Below, one piece after another: positions 50,041-59,677 of a stretch of 64,000 nucleotides of DNA. Numbering within the stretch: the stretch's first letter is position 1; every line of letters starts with the position of its first letter. The notes under the pieces are model-generated. The model saw only the letters and a program-made list of their open reading frames with translations. It was not told where the DNA came from and searched no databases. The DNA lies in the NCBI GenBank assembly GCA_020637855.1, contig JACKJR010000004.1:1-64000 (forward strand), read 5' to 3'. Both the position numbers and the translations under genes were made by a program. Source of the DNA: Rhodobiaceae bacterium. Lineage in GTDB: Bacteria; Pseudomonadota; Alphaproteobacteria; Rhizobiales; Tepidamorphaceae.

Positions 50041-50826
50041 CTAGCGCGGTGCCAGCCGGAGCGCGCCATCGAGGCGAATTGCGGTGCCGTTCAGCATGTC
50101 GTTCTCGCAGATATGACGCACAAGTGCGGCGTATTCGGCAGGGTTCCCGAGCCGTTGCGGGAAGGGCACGCCTGCTGCCAGCGATTCACGCACTTCGTCG
50201 CTCAGGCTGTCGAACATCGGCGTGTGAAACAGACCGGGCATGATCGAGACGACCCGTATGCCCTCGCGCGCCAGATCGCGCGCCATCGGCAGCGTCATGC
50301 CGGCAACCCCGCCCTTTGACGCGGAATAAGCCGCCTGGCCCATCTGCCCGTCTTCCGCCGCGATCGAGGACGTCATCACGATGACGCCGCGCCCGCCATC
50401 CTTCGTAACCGGATCGAGGCCTGCCATGCCCGCCGCCGACAGCGTGGAAACCCGGAACGATCCGACAAGGTTCACATCGACAACGCGGGCGAAGCTTGCA
50501 AGGTCGTGGGCGGAAATTTCGCCGCTCTTGCGGTCGCGGCTCACCGTCTTCTGGCCGACGACGATACCAGCGCAATTGACGCAGATGCGCTCCTGTCCAT
50601 GGGCTTCACGTGCAGTTTTCAGCGCAGCCTCGATGCTGCCGGCATCCGACACGTTGCAATGGGCATAAACACCGCCGATCTCGCTTGCGACTTGCTTGCC
50701 GCGCTCCTCGTTGAGATCGAGCAGCGCAACCTTGACGCCCGCCGCGGCAAGGCCGCGCGCGCTTGCTTCACCCAGTCCCGATGCGCCGCCCGTGACCACC
50801 GCTGCAATCCCTGAGCCGAGCTCCAT
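50041..50826 (-). CDS. SDR-family oxidoreductase, 3-hydroxyacyl-CoA dehydrogenase type-2-like
   Basis: 261 residues from MELGSGIAAVVTGG, chosen because GGGAGAAAC lies just upstream; ATG 50841 is an alternative. Rossmann motif TGGASGLG (12-19), DLNEERG cofactor selector (Asp favours NAD), CAGI, and the catalytic YSASKGG. The sequence FPQRLGNPAEYAALVRHICEN resembles 17-beta-HSD type 10-like proteins acting on short-chain hydroxyacyl-CoA. Substrate is inferred, not shown. Confidence 0.9.
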   Translation of the reverse strand: MELGSGIAAVVTGGASGLGEASARGLAAAGVKVALLDLNEERGKQVASEIGGVYAHCNVSDAGSIEAALKTAREAHGQERICVNCAGIVVGQKTVSRDRKSGEISAHDLASFARVVDVNLVGSFRVSTLSAAGMAGLDPVTKDGGRGVIVMTSSIAAEDGQMGQAAYSASKGGVAGMTLPMARDLAREGIRVVSIMPGLFHTPMFDSLSDEVRESLAAGVPFPQRLGNPAEYAALVRHICENDMLNGTAIRLDGALRLAPR

Positions 50827-50962
50827 ATCCGTTTCTCCCATCCCGTGAAATTCTTGTTGCAGCAAGCCTATATCCTGCGATCGTTCGGTCGAAAAGGCTT
50901 GCGGCGACACCTCGCCCGCCCCACGTTTACAGGGTTGTCAGCAACGAGGATGAGGCTAGCGC

Positions 50963-51418
50963 ATGGGCAAGCGCCCGATACCGGACTGGATCAGGAAGAT
51001 CGTCGGGGACGCCGCGCGCGACCCTGAAACCCTGCGGCGCAACGCAGAGCGCGTCAGTGCCGGATTCCGCAGCAAGCTGAAACGCGTCGCCAAGCGCATC
51101 CCCTTCACGCAAGACCTTCTTGCCGCCTATTACTGCGCACTCGATCCGAAGACGCCATCGCGGGTGCGCGCAACGCTTCTTGCCGCGCTCGCCTATTTCG
51201 TGCTGCCGCTCGACGCAATTCCCGACTTCCTGCTCGGCTTCGGCTTCACCGACGATGCAACGGTACTGCTCGCAGCCATCTCGCTGGTTGCCTCGCACAT
51301 CGATGACGATCACCGCGAAGCCGCCCGCCGGGCGCTCGACGACGATATAGACATCATCGACCTGAGCGCCGGGGACATCACCGGCAACGACGAACCAAAC
51401 GGGCCGTCGAAAGCTTGA
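50963..51418 (+). CDS. YkvA-family (DUF1232) protein
   Basis: 151 residues. The DUF1232 core spans about 46-105: PFTQDLLAAYYCALDPKTPSRV, split as PFTQDLLAAYYCALD then KTPSRV; then AALAYFVLPLDAIPDFL and GFTDDATVLLAAI. It has one or two hydrophobic helices and is probably membrane-associated. The N-terminal MGKRPIPDWIRKIVGDAAR is basic. Function unknown across the family. Confidence 0.87.
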   Translation: MGKRPIPDWIRKIVGDAARDPETLRRNAERVSAGFRSKLKRVAKRIPFTQDLLAAYYCALDPKTPSRVRATLLAALAYFVLPLDAIPDFLLGFGFTDDATVLLAAISLVASHIDDDHREAARRALDDDIDIIDLSAGDITGNDEPNGPSKA

Positions 51419-51423
51419 GCCAA

Positions 51424-51477
51424 AGCAATTCCAGAAGTTGAGCGGAAACAAAAGACTATCCGATGAATCGTTTTTCC
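51424..51477 (+). repeat. Extragenic repeat, partial copy 9
   Basis: AGCAATTCCAGAAGTTGAGCG, written as AGCAATTCCAGAAG then TTGAGCG, and GATGAATCGTTTTTCC match the first half of the copy at 6381. The right half is missing. It fills the convergent gap between YkvA and the oxidoreductase. Confidence 0.65.
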
Positions 51478-51481
51478 ACGC

Positions 51482-52456
51482 TCAAGGCACCAGCACGATC
51501 TTGCCGCGCGCCTCGCGCCGGGCGATGACGCCGAGCGCCTCGACGGCTTCATCAAGCGGGAAGCTCTTGTCGACCGGTGCCGCGATCTTGCCCTCCGCAG
51601 CCCATTTTACGATCTGCGCGTGATTGGCGCGCGCCGCATCGCCCTCGACATCGACGAAATGGCCCCAGAATACGCCGCAAATCGACATGCCCTTCAGCAA
51701 GGCGAGATTGAGCGGAATGCGCGGAATGTCGCCAGCGGCAAAGCCGATGACGAGATAGCGCCCTTTCCAGGCCGTCGCCCGGATCGAGCTTTCCGCATAA
51801 TCGCCGCCAACCGGATCGTAGACAACGTCCACGCCACGCCCGCCGGTCAGTTCCTTCAGCCGGTCTTTCAACGATTGAGCGGAATAATCGATCACCTCGT
51901 CGGCGCCATGCTTGCGGCAGAAGTCCAGCTTTTCCGCCGACGAGGCACAGGCGATGACGTTGGCGCCCATGACCTTGCCGAGTTCAACGGCGGCAATTCC
52001 CGTCCCGCCCGAAGCGCCGAGAACGGCGAGCGTTTCGCCAGGCTGCAGGTTCGCCCGGTCCTTGAGCGCATGATAGGTGGTGCCGTAGGTGACCAGCAGG
52101 CCCGCGGCGGATTCAAAATCGAGCCCGTCGGGCAGCGGCACGATGCGTGCAGCGGGGAGCACGACCTGCTCGCGCGCCGCCCCCCAGCCGGCATAGGCCA
52201 CGACCCGGTCGCCAACACCAACCCCTGTCACACCCTGGCCAATGGCGTCGATGGTGCCGGCAAGCTCCGCACTGGGGGAAAACGGCAGATCTGGCTTGTA
52301 CTGGTAGCGATTCTGGATGATCAGCGTGTCGAAGAAGTTGAGCGCGCAGGCCCCGACCTTGACGCGCACCTCGCCGGGGCCGGGATCGGGAACCGCGATA
52401 TCCTCCACCACAAGTGTCTCCGGAGGCCCGAATGCCCTGCACAAAACCGCCTTCAT
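51482..52456 (-). CDS. NADPH:quinone oxidoreductase family protein (zinc-independent MDR)
   Basis: 324 residues from MKAVLCRAFGPPETL. Medium-chain reductase fold: ALNFFDTLIIQNRYQYKPDL, PFSPSAELAGTIDAIGQGV, nucleotide-binding LGASGGTGIAAVELGK with GASGG in the AXXGXXG position, VVYDPVGGDYAE and GFAAGDIPRIPLNLALLKG. Zinc-ligand cysteines are absent, as in QOR/crotonyl-CoA-reductase-like members. It might be acyl-CoA-specific; not decidable. Confidence 0.92.
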   Translation of the reverse strand: MKAVLCRAFGPPETLVVEDIAVPDPGPGEVRVKVGACALNFFDTLIIQNRYQYKPDLPFSPSAELAGTIDAIGQGVTGVGVGDRVVAYAGWGAAREQVVLPAARIVPLPDGLDFESAAGLLVTYGTTYHALKDRANLQPGETLAVLGASGGTGIAAVELGKVMGANVIACASSAEKLDFCRKHGADEVIDYSAQSLKDRLKELTGGRGVDVVYDPVGGDYAESSIRATAWKGRYLVIGFAAGDIPRIPLNLALLKGMSICGVFWGHFVDVEGDAARANHAQIVKWAAEGKIAAPVDKSFPLDEAVEALGVIARREARGKIVLVP

Positions 52457-52555
52457 CGATACCTCCCTCGCCAGACCCGACCTTGCCCGCGGGCAATGTT
52501 TTCGCGTAGCACGGTTCTGCGCATCGATGCGAGCGCACAAGGGTCAGGAAGAAAC

Positions 52556-53155
52556 ATGGCAGATACGCCCGCGATGCGCGGCTATTTCGGGATCGGCGTG
52601 GAGGGCATTTCCAAGGCGATGAACCTTGGAAACCTGATGCGCTCGGCGCACGCTTTCGGTGCAAGCTTCTTTTTCACCGTCGATGCGCGCCGGACCCTCG
52701 TGCGTCCCAAATCGGACACCTCGCGCACACCCGAACAGGTCCCGCTCTACAACTGGACCCATGTGGAGGCGATGCAGCTTCCCGTCGGCTGTTCGATGGT
52801 CGGAATCGAATTGACCGAGGATGCCATCGACCTGCCGAGCTTCGGCCACCCGCGCCGCGCGGCTTACGTGCTTGGCCCCGAGCGCGGCTCGCTGTCACCG
52901 GAAATGCTGGCGCAATGCCGACATGTCATCCGCATCCCCACCGCCTTTTGCATCAATGTGGCAACGGCCGGCGCCATCGTCATGTATGACAGGCTGCGCG
53001 CCCTGGGGCGCTATCCCGAACGCGCCGTGCACGAAGGGCCGCCGCCTCTGCCGGCGCGCGAACACGTCCATGGCCGCCCCCGGTATCGCAGCCAGCGGCA
53101 GGAGGAAATCCGCCTTGCCGAAGGCGCGCTTGAAAAGGAGCGGGAAACCGATTGA
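52556..53155 (+). CDS. SpoU/TrmH-family RNA 2'-O-methyltransferase
   Basis: 199 residues from MADTPAMRGYFGIGVEGISK, with AGGAAGAAA upstream. SPOUT motifs: motif 1 NLGNLMRSAHAFGASFFFTV, motif 2 AAYVLGPERGSLSPEML, motif 3 IPTAFCINVATAGAIVMYD. The C-terminal tail is charged. It probably methylates a tRNA or rRNA ribose; the target is not predictable. The long in-frame extension to 51620 is antisense to the oxidoreductase and is rejected. Confidence 0.92.
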   Translation: MADTPAMRGYFGIGVEGISKAMNLGNLMRSAHAFGASFFFTVDARRTLVRPKSDTSRTPEQVPLYNWTHVEAMQLPVGCSMVGIELTEDAIDLPSFGHPRRAAYVLGPERGSLSPEMLAQCRHVIRIPTAFCINVATAGAIVMYDRLRALGRYPERAVHEGPPPLPAREHVHGRPRYRSQRQEEIRLAEGALEKERETD

Positions 53156-53330
53156 ATTCACGCCTTGCGGCTAGCGATTTGCCCCCGGCGTCACGAATTG
53201 TTACGGATTGTCAAATTCTTGCCTGCATCTTTCGGCAATTCACCACTCTAAAGAGCACTCACATAGCAGATGTCACCGCGTCTCGCCGAGTAATCCGAAC
53301 TCACCCGAACAATGATCCGGACTGGCCAAT

Positions 53331-53846
53331 ATGGTTTCCACCCTTGCACGTCACGTACTCGCCATCGCCCTCGCGCTTGCAGCTTCGATCAGCCTTGCAA
53401 ACGCCCAGCAGGTTTCCGCCGTCGCGCAGGAACGCGACTGGGCGATTTTCGTCGGACAGGAAAATGGCGGCAAGGTCTGCACCGTCGTTTCGCAGCCCAA
53501 GGTCGTCAAACCCGACGGGCTGAACCGCGGCGACATCTATTTCTACGTCACCACCCGCCCCAACGAGGGTGTGCGCTACGAAGTTTCGGTGAAGACCGGC
53601 TACACCTACTACTCGGGCAGCGAGACCGAGGTGAAAATCGGCGATTCGGTCTTCAAGCTGTTCACCAACGAGGATTGGGCCTTCACCGACAACGCAGCCG
53701 AGGAAGACCGCCTGGTCAACGCCATGCGCGCCGGTTCCTCGATGGTTGTTACCGGCAAGTCCTCGCGCGGCAACACCACGATCGATACCTACTCGCTGCT
53801 CGGCATCACCGCAGCGCTCGCCCGCGCGGCCAAGGAATGCAGCTGA
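53331..53846 (+). CDS. Invasion-associated locus B (IalB) family protein
   Basis: 171 residues with a signal peptide (HVLAIALALAASISLANAQ, cut near 25). The mature protein has the IalB pattern WAIFVGQENGGKVCTVVSQP, YFYVTTRPNEGVRYEVSVKTG, split as YFYVTTRP and EVSVKTGYTYYSG, FKLFTNEDWAFTDNAAEEDR and a closing LLGITAALARAAKEC, with two cysteines that may bridge. Periplasmic, common in rhizobia; despite the name no virulence role is implied. Confidence 0.87.
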   Translation: MVSTLARHVLAIALALAASISLANAQQVSAVAQERDWAIFVGQENGGKVCTVVSQPKVVKPDGLNRGDIYFYVTTRPNEGVRYEVSVKTGYTYYSGSETEVKIGDSVFKLFTNEDWAFTDNAAEEDRLVNAMRAGSSMVVTGKSSRGNTTIDTYSLLGITAALARAAKECS

Positions 53847-53881
53847 TTCGCATTCGGCAATTATCGGATACGCAGTTTGAG

Positions 53882-53908
53882 AGCCCCGGCTGCCATTGCC
53901 GGGGCTTT
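53882..53908 (+). terminator. Terminator after the IalB-family gene
   Basis: AGCCCCGGC (53882-53890) pairs with GCCGGGGCT (53898-53906), then a short TTT. It lies 36 bases after the stop. Confidence 0.75.
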
Positions 53909-53937
53909 AGGTCATGGACTCACAAAAGAGACGGATA

Positions 53938-54086
53938 TGGCGGCTGAAATGGCAAAAGGGGACCAGGAAGCGGGTGAAGAGCGGGTTACCTGCCCGGTCG
54001 AGCACGCTGACACAGTCGCTTGCAGCCATCTCGCCGTCTTAAAGGATATGGCGAAATTGCCCTCCGGCTACGTTGCTAAACCTTGA
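53938..54086 (+). CDS. Possible 48-residue protein with two cysteines
   Basis: From ATG 53938 (MAAEMAKGDQEAGEERV) to TGA 54086: short, acidic then Cys-containing (TCPVEHADTVACSHLAVLKD). GAGACGG lies about 5 bases before the start. No family recognised, and it sits in the 370-base gap between the IalB gene and rlmN. It could be a real small protein or chance. Confidence 0.3.
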
Positions 54087-54216
54087 AACCGGATGGCTTC
54101 CTGCGTCTCTGCGCCTTGCCGGCAACCAAATTCGCGCATACCAAATTCCATCGCCTTTATGAATCCATGGCCTTAGTGCTATTCAGGCCGCGAATTCCCG
54201 GAAACCCGAAGCAAAC

Positions 54217-55437
54217 ATGACCACCGCTCTCGACATCGCCCACGCCAATGCGCCGCGCATCGACGCTGCTCCACAGGCCGAGCATCTGCCCGGCCTCGTC
54301 GGGCTAACGCGCGCCGAAATCGCGGAGAAGCTCGCCGGCATCGGCGTACCCGAACGGCAGCTGCGTATGCGTTCGGGCCAGCTCTGGCGCTGGATTTACG
54401 GCCGCGGCATCACCGATTTCACCGAGATGACCGATGTCGCCAAGGAGCTGCGCGCCACTCTTGCCGAGCATTTCGACATTGCGCGGCCGCAGATTATCGC
54501 CGAGCAGGTCTCCGTCGACGGCACCCGCAAATGGCTGATCCGGCTTCCCGCGCGCGACGGCCAGGCCCCGGCGGACGTGGAAACCGTCTACATTCCCGAA
54601 CACGATCGCGGCACCTTGTGCATCTCAAGTCAGGTCGGCTGCACTCTGACCTGCACGTTCTGTCACACCGGAACGCAAAAACTGGTACGCAACCTGACAG
54701 CGGGCGAGATCCTCGCCCAGATCATGATCGCTCGCGACCGTCTCGGCGACTGGCCCGGCGGTATCCGCCCGACCGATGCGCCGGTGCCCGATGCCGAACG
54801 CGCCATTTCCAACGTCGTGCTGATGGGCATGGGCGAGCCGCTGTACAATTTCGACCACGTCAAACAGGCGATGCTGATTGCTTCCGACGGCGAAGGCCTG
54901 TCGCTGTCGAAGCGCCGCATCACCCTGTCGACCTCCGGCGTCGTGCCGATGATCGAACGCGCCGGCGCCGAGATCGGCGTCATGCTGGCGATCTCGCTGC
55001 ATGCGGTGCGCGATGAATTGCGCAACGAGCTGGTGCCGCTCAACAGGAAGTATCCGCTCAAGGACCTGCTGGATGCCTGCCGCAACTATCCCGGCGTCTC
55101 GAATGCGCGGCGCATCACCTTCGAATACGTGATGCTGAAAGGCGTCAATGATACCGTTTCGGATGCGAAAGAATTGGTGCGTCTGCTGAAGGGCATTCCC
55201 GCCAAGATCAACCTGATCCCGTTCAATCCATGGCCGGGTACCGCATATGCATGCTCCGACTGGGATACGATCGAAGCCTTCGCCGACATCGTCAACCGCG
55301 CCGGCTATGCAAGCCCGGTGCGTACCCCGCGCGGCCGCGATATCATGGCCGCCTGCGGCCAGCTCAAATCGGCAAGCGAGCGCATTCCGGCGTGGAAACT
55401 GCGTGGCGAGACCGGCCACGGGCATGCAGGCGCCTGA
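54217..55437 (+). CDS. rlmN: 23S rRNA (adenine2503-C2)-methyltransferase RlmN
   Basis: 406 residues, radical-SAM enzyme methylating A2503 of 23S rRNA (and A37 of some tRNAs). Cluster cysteines Cys142, Cys146 and Cys149 lie in GCTLTCTFCHTG. Other marks are QLWRWIYGRGITDFTEMTDV, LMGMGEPLYNFDHV, RRITLSTSGVVPMI and RTPRGRDIMAACGQL with the catalytic Cys. Its stop overlaps the next start by one base (TGATG). Confidence 0.96.
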   Translation: MTTALDIAHANAPRIDAAPQAEHLPGLVGLTRAEIAEKLAGIGVPERQLRMRSGQLWRWIYGRGITDFTEMTDVAKELRATLAEHFDIARPQIIAEQVSVDGTRKWLIRLPARDGQAPADVETVYIPEHDRGTLCISSQVGCTLTCTFCHTGTQKLVRNLTAGEILAQIMIARDRLGDWPGGIRPTDAPVPDAERAISNVVLMGMGEPLYNFDHVKQAMLIASDGEGLSLSKRRITLSTSGVVPMIERAGAEIGVMLAISLHAVRDELRNELVPLNRKYPLKDLLDACRNYPGVSNARRITFEYVMLKGVNDTVSDAKELVRLLKGIPAKINLIPFNPWPGTAYACSDWDTIEAFADIVNRAGYASPVRTPRGRDIMAACGQLKSASERIPAWKLRGETGHGHAGA

Positions 55438-55871
55438 TGGGGCTGCTGCGCATCCTCTGGCGGCTTGTCGTCATGGGATTCGCCTTCGTTGTCTCCGCTG
55501 TCGCGGCCATCGTGATCTCGGCGGGCAGCGTCATAGGTGCTGAGGGCATGCCCAGCCTGAACGAACCGATCTTCGATCTCTTCGGGAAACTCGGCCTGAT
55601 CGGCCTTGCAAGCGTCAGCGCATTTGCCGTGCTCGGCGGCCCGATCGTGCTCGTGGCGGCACTTGTCGGCGAAGCCTTCAGGATCAGGAGCTGGGTTTAC
55701 TATGCGTTGTCAGGCGGCCTTGCCAGTGCCAGCGGCCTGATAACGCTCGGACCCGAAAGCTTTATCCAGAATTCGGTGACAACGATGATTGCATCGGGCC
55801 TCGTCGCCGGCCTGGTCTATTGGCTGATCGCGGGACGCGGTGCGGGCTTTCTGAAGGACACGCCGCGATAA
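55437..55871 (+). CDS. Four-span membrane protein coupled to rlmN, hypothetical
   Basis: 144 residues from MGLLRILWRLVVMGFAFVV. Four hydrophobic segments, near 8-33, 53-77, 84-100 and 112-132, with a short basic C-terminus (GRGAGFLKDTPR). The one-base overlap with rlmN implies translational coupling. Rhizobial rlmN genes are often followed by such a membrane protein, but I do not recognise a named family. Confidence 0.78.
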   Translation: MGLLRILWRLVVMGFAFVVSAVAAIVISAGSVIGAEGMPSLNEPIFDLFGKLGLIGLASVSAFAVLGGPIVLVAALVGEAFRIRSWVYYALSGGLASASGLITLGPESFIQNSVTTMIASGLVAGLVYWLIAGRGAGFLKDTPR

Positions 55872-55875
55872 CCTG

Positions 55876-56691
55876 CTAACCGGCCATGGCGACCCGACCG
55901 GGCTCCTTCGCCGTAGCAATACTGACATTGAACGGCATGCAAAGCGCGGGACATCCGGCCTGCGCCACCACCACATGGCCCGCAGGGACTTCGCTCCAGC
56001 CCGATGAATGTTCATCGAGCGGTTCGGACACCACCATGATGCCGTCCGGACCCTGCAGGTAATAGAGCGAGGGCGCCTGGCAATCGCTCGACCAGCGGAA
56101 AGCATGAAGCGTCTTGCCGTCGCTCAGGGCCGCCGTGAAGCGCAGCGGCTCGGTGATCCCGGCATCACGCATCATTCCACAAACGGCAGACAGGACGCGT
56201 GCGACTTCGCCGACCGGATCAACACCTGCCCTGTCCGGCGCTGCAGCGAGAAAAATCGCCTCACTGTCGGTGGTGCCGCGGCGCGCGCCGTAGGCGGCAT
56301 CGGGGATCAGCGCCTCGACACGGCGGCGGATACGGTCATAGCCGCCGATCTGGCCGTTATGCATGAACAGCCACTTGCCGAGCGCGAAGGGATGGCAGTT
56401 GGCCCGCGTGGTCGCAGTGCCGGTGGAAGCGCGCACATGGGCGAAGAACTGACCCGACACGATATGCCGGCAAAGCGCTGTCAGGTTCTCGTCGCTCCAT
56501 GCGGGCAGGACGTCGCGGTAGAGGCCGGGGGCTTCGTGGCCGCCGTACCAGCCGATGCCGAAGCCGTCGCCATTCGTGCCGGACTTGCAGCGCAGCGCGT
56601 GCTGGCTTTGCGCCACCAGAGAATGTTCCGGTTCGATAACCAGTTTTTCCAGAGCGATCGGCTTACCCGAGTAGGCGATCCAGCGGCACAC
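55876..56691 (-). CDS. Class II glutamine amidotransferase (YafJ-like), GTG start
   Basis: 271 residues. GTG 56691 places a cysteine at position 2 (M-C-R-W-I-A-Y-S-G), the N-terminal nucleophile that this family needs after Met removal; a longer reading to 56850 would bury it. Other marks: GFGIGWYGGHEAPGLYRDV, HVRASTGTATTRANCHPF, GKWLFMHNGQIGGYDRIR, GTTDSEAIF. It releases ammonia from glutamine in the cytoplasm; the acceptor substrate is unknown. It follows a DUF6356 gene by 37 bases on the same strand. Confidence 0.9.
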   Translation of the reverse strand: MCRWIAYSGKPIALEKLVIEPEHSLVAQSQHALRCKSGTNGDGFGIGWYGGHEAPGLYRDVLPAWSDENLTALCRHIVSGQFFAHVRASTGTATTRANCHPFALGKWLFMHNGQIGGYDRIRRRVEALIPDAAYGARRGTTDSEAIFLAAAPDRAGVDPVGEVARVLSAVCGMMRDAGITEPLRFTAALSDGKTLHAFRWSSDCQAPSLYYLQGPDGIMVVSEPLDEHSSGWSEVPAGHVVVAQAGCPALCMPFNVSIATAKEPGRVAMAG

Positions 56692-56728
56692 TGTCGGCCA
56701 TCCTGTGTTGGCTGAACCGCGCGTGGCG

Positions 56729-56953
56729 TCAGCGGTGGTTGCGGGCCCGCGCGTCCATCTCGGCGCACATCTTGCGAACGATACTGCTGGCGGTCGTCTC
56801 GAAGGCGAACGGCAGCAGCGCATGAATGAGTGCTGCGGCACCCGCCGCAAACATCAACGTTCCGAAACGCGCCGCGAAAGCCATATGCTCGAAATAGCTT
56901 TCGCCAACCGTGGCCGGATGGCGCTGAAATGCATCGACTACACGTGCGATCAT
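56729..56953 (-). CDS. DUF6356 small membrane protein
   Basis: 74 residues from MIARVVDAFQRHPATVGESY. The pattern HPATVGESYFEHMAFAARFG, then GTLMFAAGAAALIHALLPFAF (one membrane span about 30-50) and a charged end, matches the DUF6356 family as I know it. Just upstream of the glutamine amidotransferase on the same strand. The longer in-frame frame from 57247 has no coding character. Confidence 0.78.
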   Translation of the reverse strand: MIARVVDAFQRHPATVGESYFEHMAFAARFGTLMFAAGAAALIHALLPFAFETTASSIVRKMCAEMDARARNHR

Positions 56954-57135
56954 GTCTGTGGTCCCCGAAAGTGAATATCCGCTCCAATCAACGGAACATT
57001 CGCGAAGTCTCGTACAAACCAGCCGGGACATGAGCCCAAATTTCCAGCCAAAATGATCCCAAGGGTTACAAACGTCCCACAACTTGATTAATAAGAAGGA
57101 AAAAATCCACTCTATCACTTTACAAGGATGACAAC
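56954..57135. promoter_or_regulatory. Divergent region DUF6356 / Lrp-family regulator
   Basis: 182 bases, distinctly AT-rich near 57080-57120, between two divergent starts. A plausible site for Lrp-type autoregulation, but I see no strong palindrome. Confidence 0.35.
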
Positions 57136-57603
57136 GTGCCAAGCCTGGACAGTCATGACCGACGCATTCTTGAAGAGATTCAACGCGACGCCAGCCTTTC
57201 GATCCAGGACATGGCGGAGAGGATTTCGCTGTCGCGCAACGCCACATGGCGCAGGCTCCAGCGGCTGGAGGAGGAAGGCTATGTGCGCGGTCGCGTCGCG
57301 CTGCTGGACCGCGACAAACTGGGTCTGGGCATGATGGTCATGATCGCAATCCGCACCGACACCCACTCCGCCGAGTGGCTGAAGACATTCCACGAAGCCG
57401 TCAGAACGATTCCCGAGATCACCGGCGTCTACCGGATGACCGGTGACGTCGATTATCTGCTTCAGGCGGTCGTGCCGGACATGGCCGCATATGACCGGCT
57501 CTACAAGACGCTGATCGGGCGCATCGATCTGTCTGACGTCTCCTCCAGTTTCGTCATGGAGGAAATCAAGGCCACGACCTGCCTGCCGCTCGGCTACGTG
57601 TAG
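57136..57603 (+). CDS. Lrp/AsnC-family transcriptional regulator
   Basis: 155 residues from GTG 57136, with AAGGA about 10 bases upstream. Helix-turn-helix at about 5-60 (DRRILEEIQRDASLSIQDMA, ERISLSRNATWRRLQRLEEE), then the RAM/ACT-like ligand domain (PEITGVYRMTGDVDYLLQAVV). Convergent with the isomerase gene. Controlled genes and effector amino acid unknown. Confidence 0.94.
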   Translation: MPSLDSHDRRILEEIQRDASLSIQDMAERISLSRNATWRRLQRLEEEGYVRGRVALLDRDKLGLGMMVMIAIRTDTHSAEWLKTFHEAVRTIPEITGVYRMTGDVDYLLQAVVPDMAAYDRLYKTLIGRIDLSDVSSSFVMEEIKATTCLPLGYV

Positions 57604-57609
57604 CACACC

Positions 57610-58236
57610 CTAGCGCGAGACGCGCTTTGCCCATTGGAGCGCCTGGTCGAGCCGGTCGTCACCCCAGAACAGTTCCCCATAACTGGTAACGAAGGTCGGC
57701 GCACCGAAGATACCGATCCCTTCTGCCAGTTCTGTCTCACTCCTGAGCGACGCCTTGATTTCCGGGCTGATGGCAAGCTCCAGCGTGGAAGCCGGGTCGA
57801 GCCCGGTTGCGGCAACCGCGTCGATCAGCGTTTGCGTATCCGAAATATCGCTTCCCCTTCCGAACTGGGCGGCAAACAGGGACTTGCAGAACGCGGGCAC
57901 GCGGGCCGCATCGCTCTTGCGCACCGCAAGCGCCGTGCGCGCCGCCAGCACGCTGTTCTGCGGAAACGGATCCGGCTGCACCAGCGGCAGGCCGCGCTCG
58001 CGCGTCAGCCGCTCCATGTCACGCCACATGTAGCGCCCCTTGGCGGGATAAAGATTGAACGGCGAGGTGTTCCATCCCTGTCCGGAAAAGATTGGCCCGA
58101 GCAGAAACGGCCGCCAGGTGACGGCAACGCCGGCGGCTTCAGCGGCCTCATCGAGCCGCATCGCTGTCAGATAAGAATAGGTCGAAGCGAAATCGAACCA
58201 GAAATCGAGTCCCGGCCTTGAATCCGTCTGCGCCAT
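57610..58236 (-). CDS. 2-hydroxychromene-2-carboxylate isomerase / DsbA-family protein
   Basis: 208 residues from MAQTDSRPGLDFWFDFASTYSY. Kappa-GST/DsbA fold: FWFDFASTYSYLTAMRLDEA with the catalytic-site Ser in place of a CxxC, WRPFLLGPIF, YMWRDMERLTRERGLPL and the late GIFGAPTFVTSYGELFWGDDR. Family members isomerise hydroxychromene carboxylate with glutathione or act as generic GST-kappa. No aromatic-degradation genes are adjacent, so the substrate is open. Confidence 0.9.
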   Translation of the reverse strand: MAQTDSRPGLDFWFDFASTYSYLTAMRLDEAAEAAGVAVTWRPFLLGPIFSGQGWNTSPFNLYPAKGRYMWRDMERLTRERGLPLVQPDPFPQNSVLAARTALAVRKSDAARVPAFCKSLFAAQFGRGSDISDTQTLIDAVAATGLDPASTLELAISPEIKASLRSETELAEGIGIFGAPTFVTSYGELFWGDDRLDQALQWAKRVSR

Positions 58237-58432
58237 CCTGCGTCTGCCCCCGTATCGCCGGTACTGCCCGGCCTGTTTTTGCATTAGGGAACATAAATGG
58301 CTGTCTGCGCGCAGCGAAGCGAAATCGGATTCGAGACCGGAAAGCCGCCTCAACCCCTTGCGGGCGCATGCGCGGTGCCTATAGTGCCGCGCGCATTCGC
58401 AAAAAGCGCGACACGGGAGTTAGCGGGGCGTC

Positions 58433-59662
<1,230 letters not shown>

Positions 59663-59677
59663 GCCGGGCCGGCCGTC

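Noticed and set aside
53331..53846. IalB-family gene as evidence of a virulence locus
   Set aside because: The family is widespread in free-living rhizobia and no other virulence gene lies nearby.
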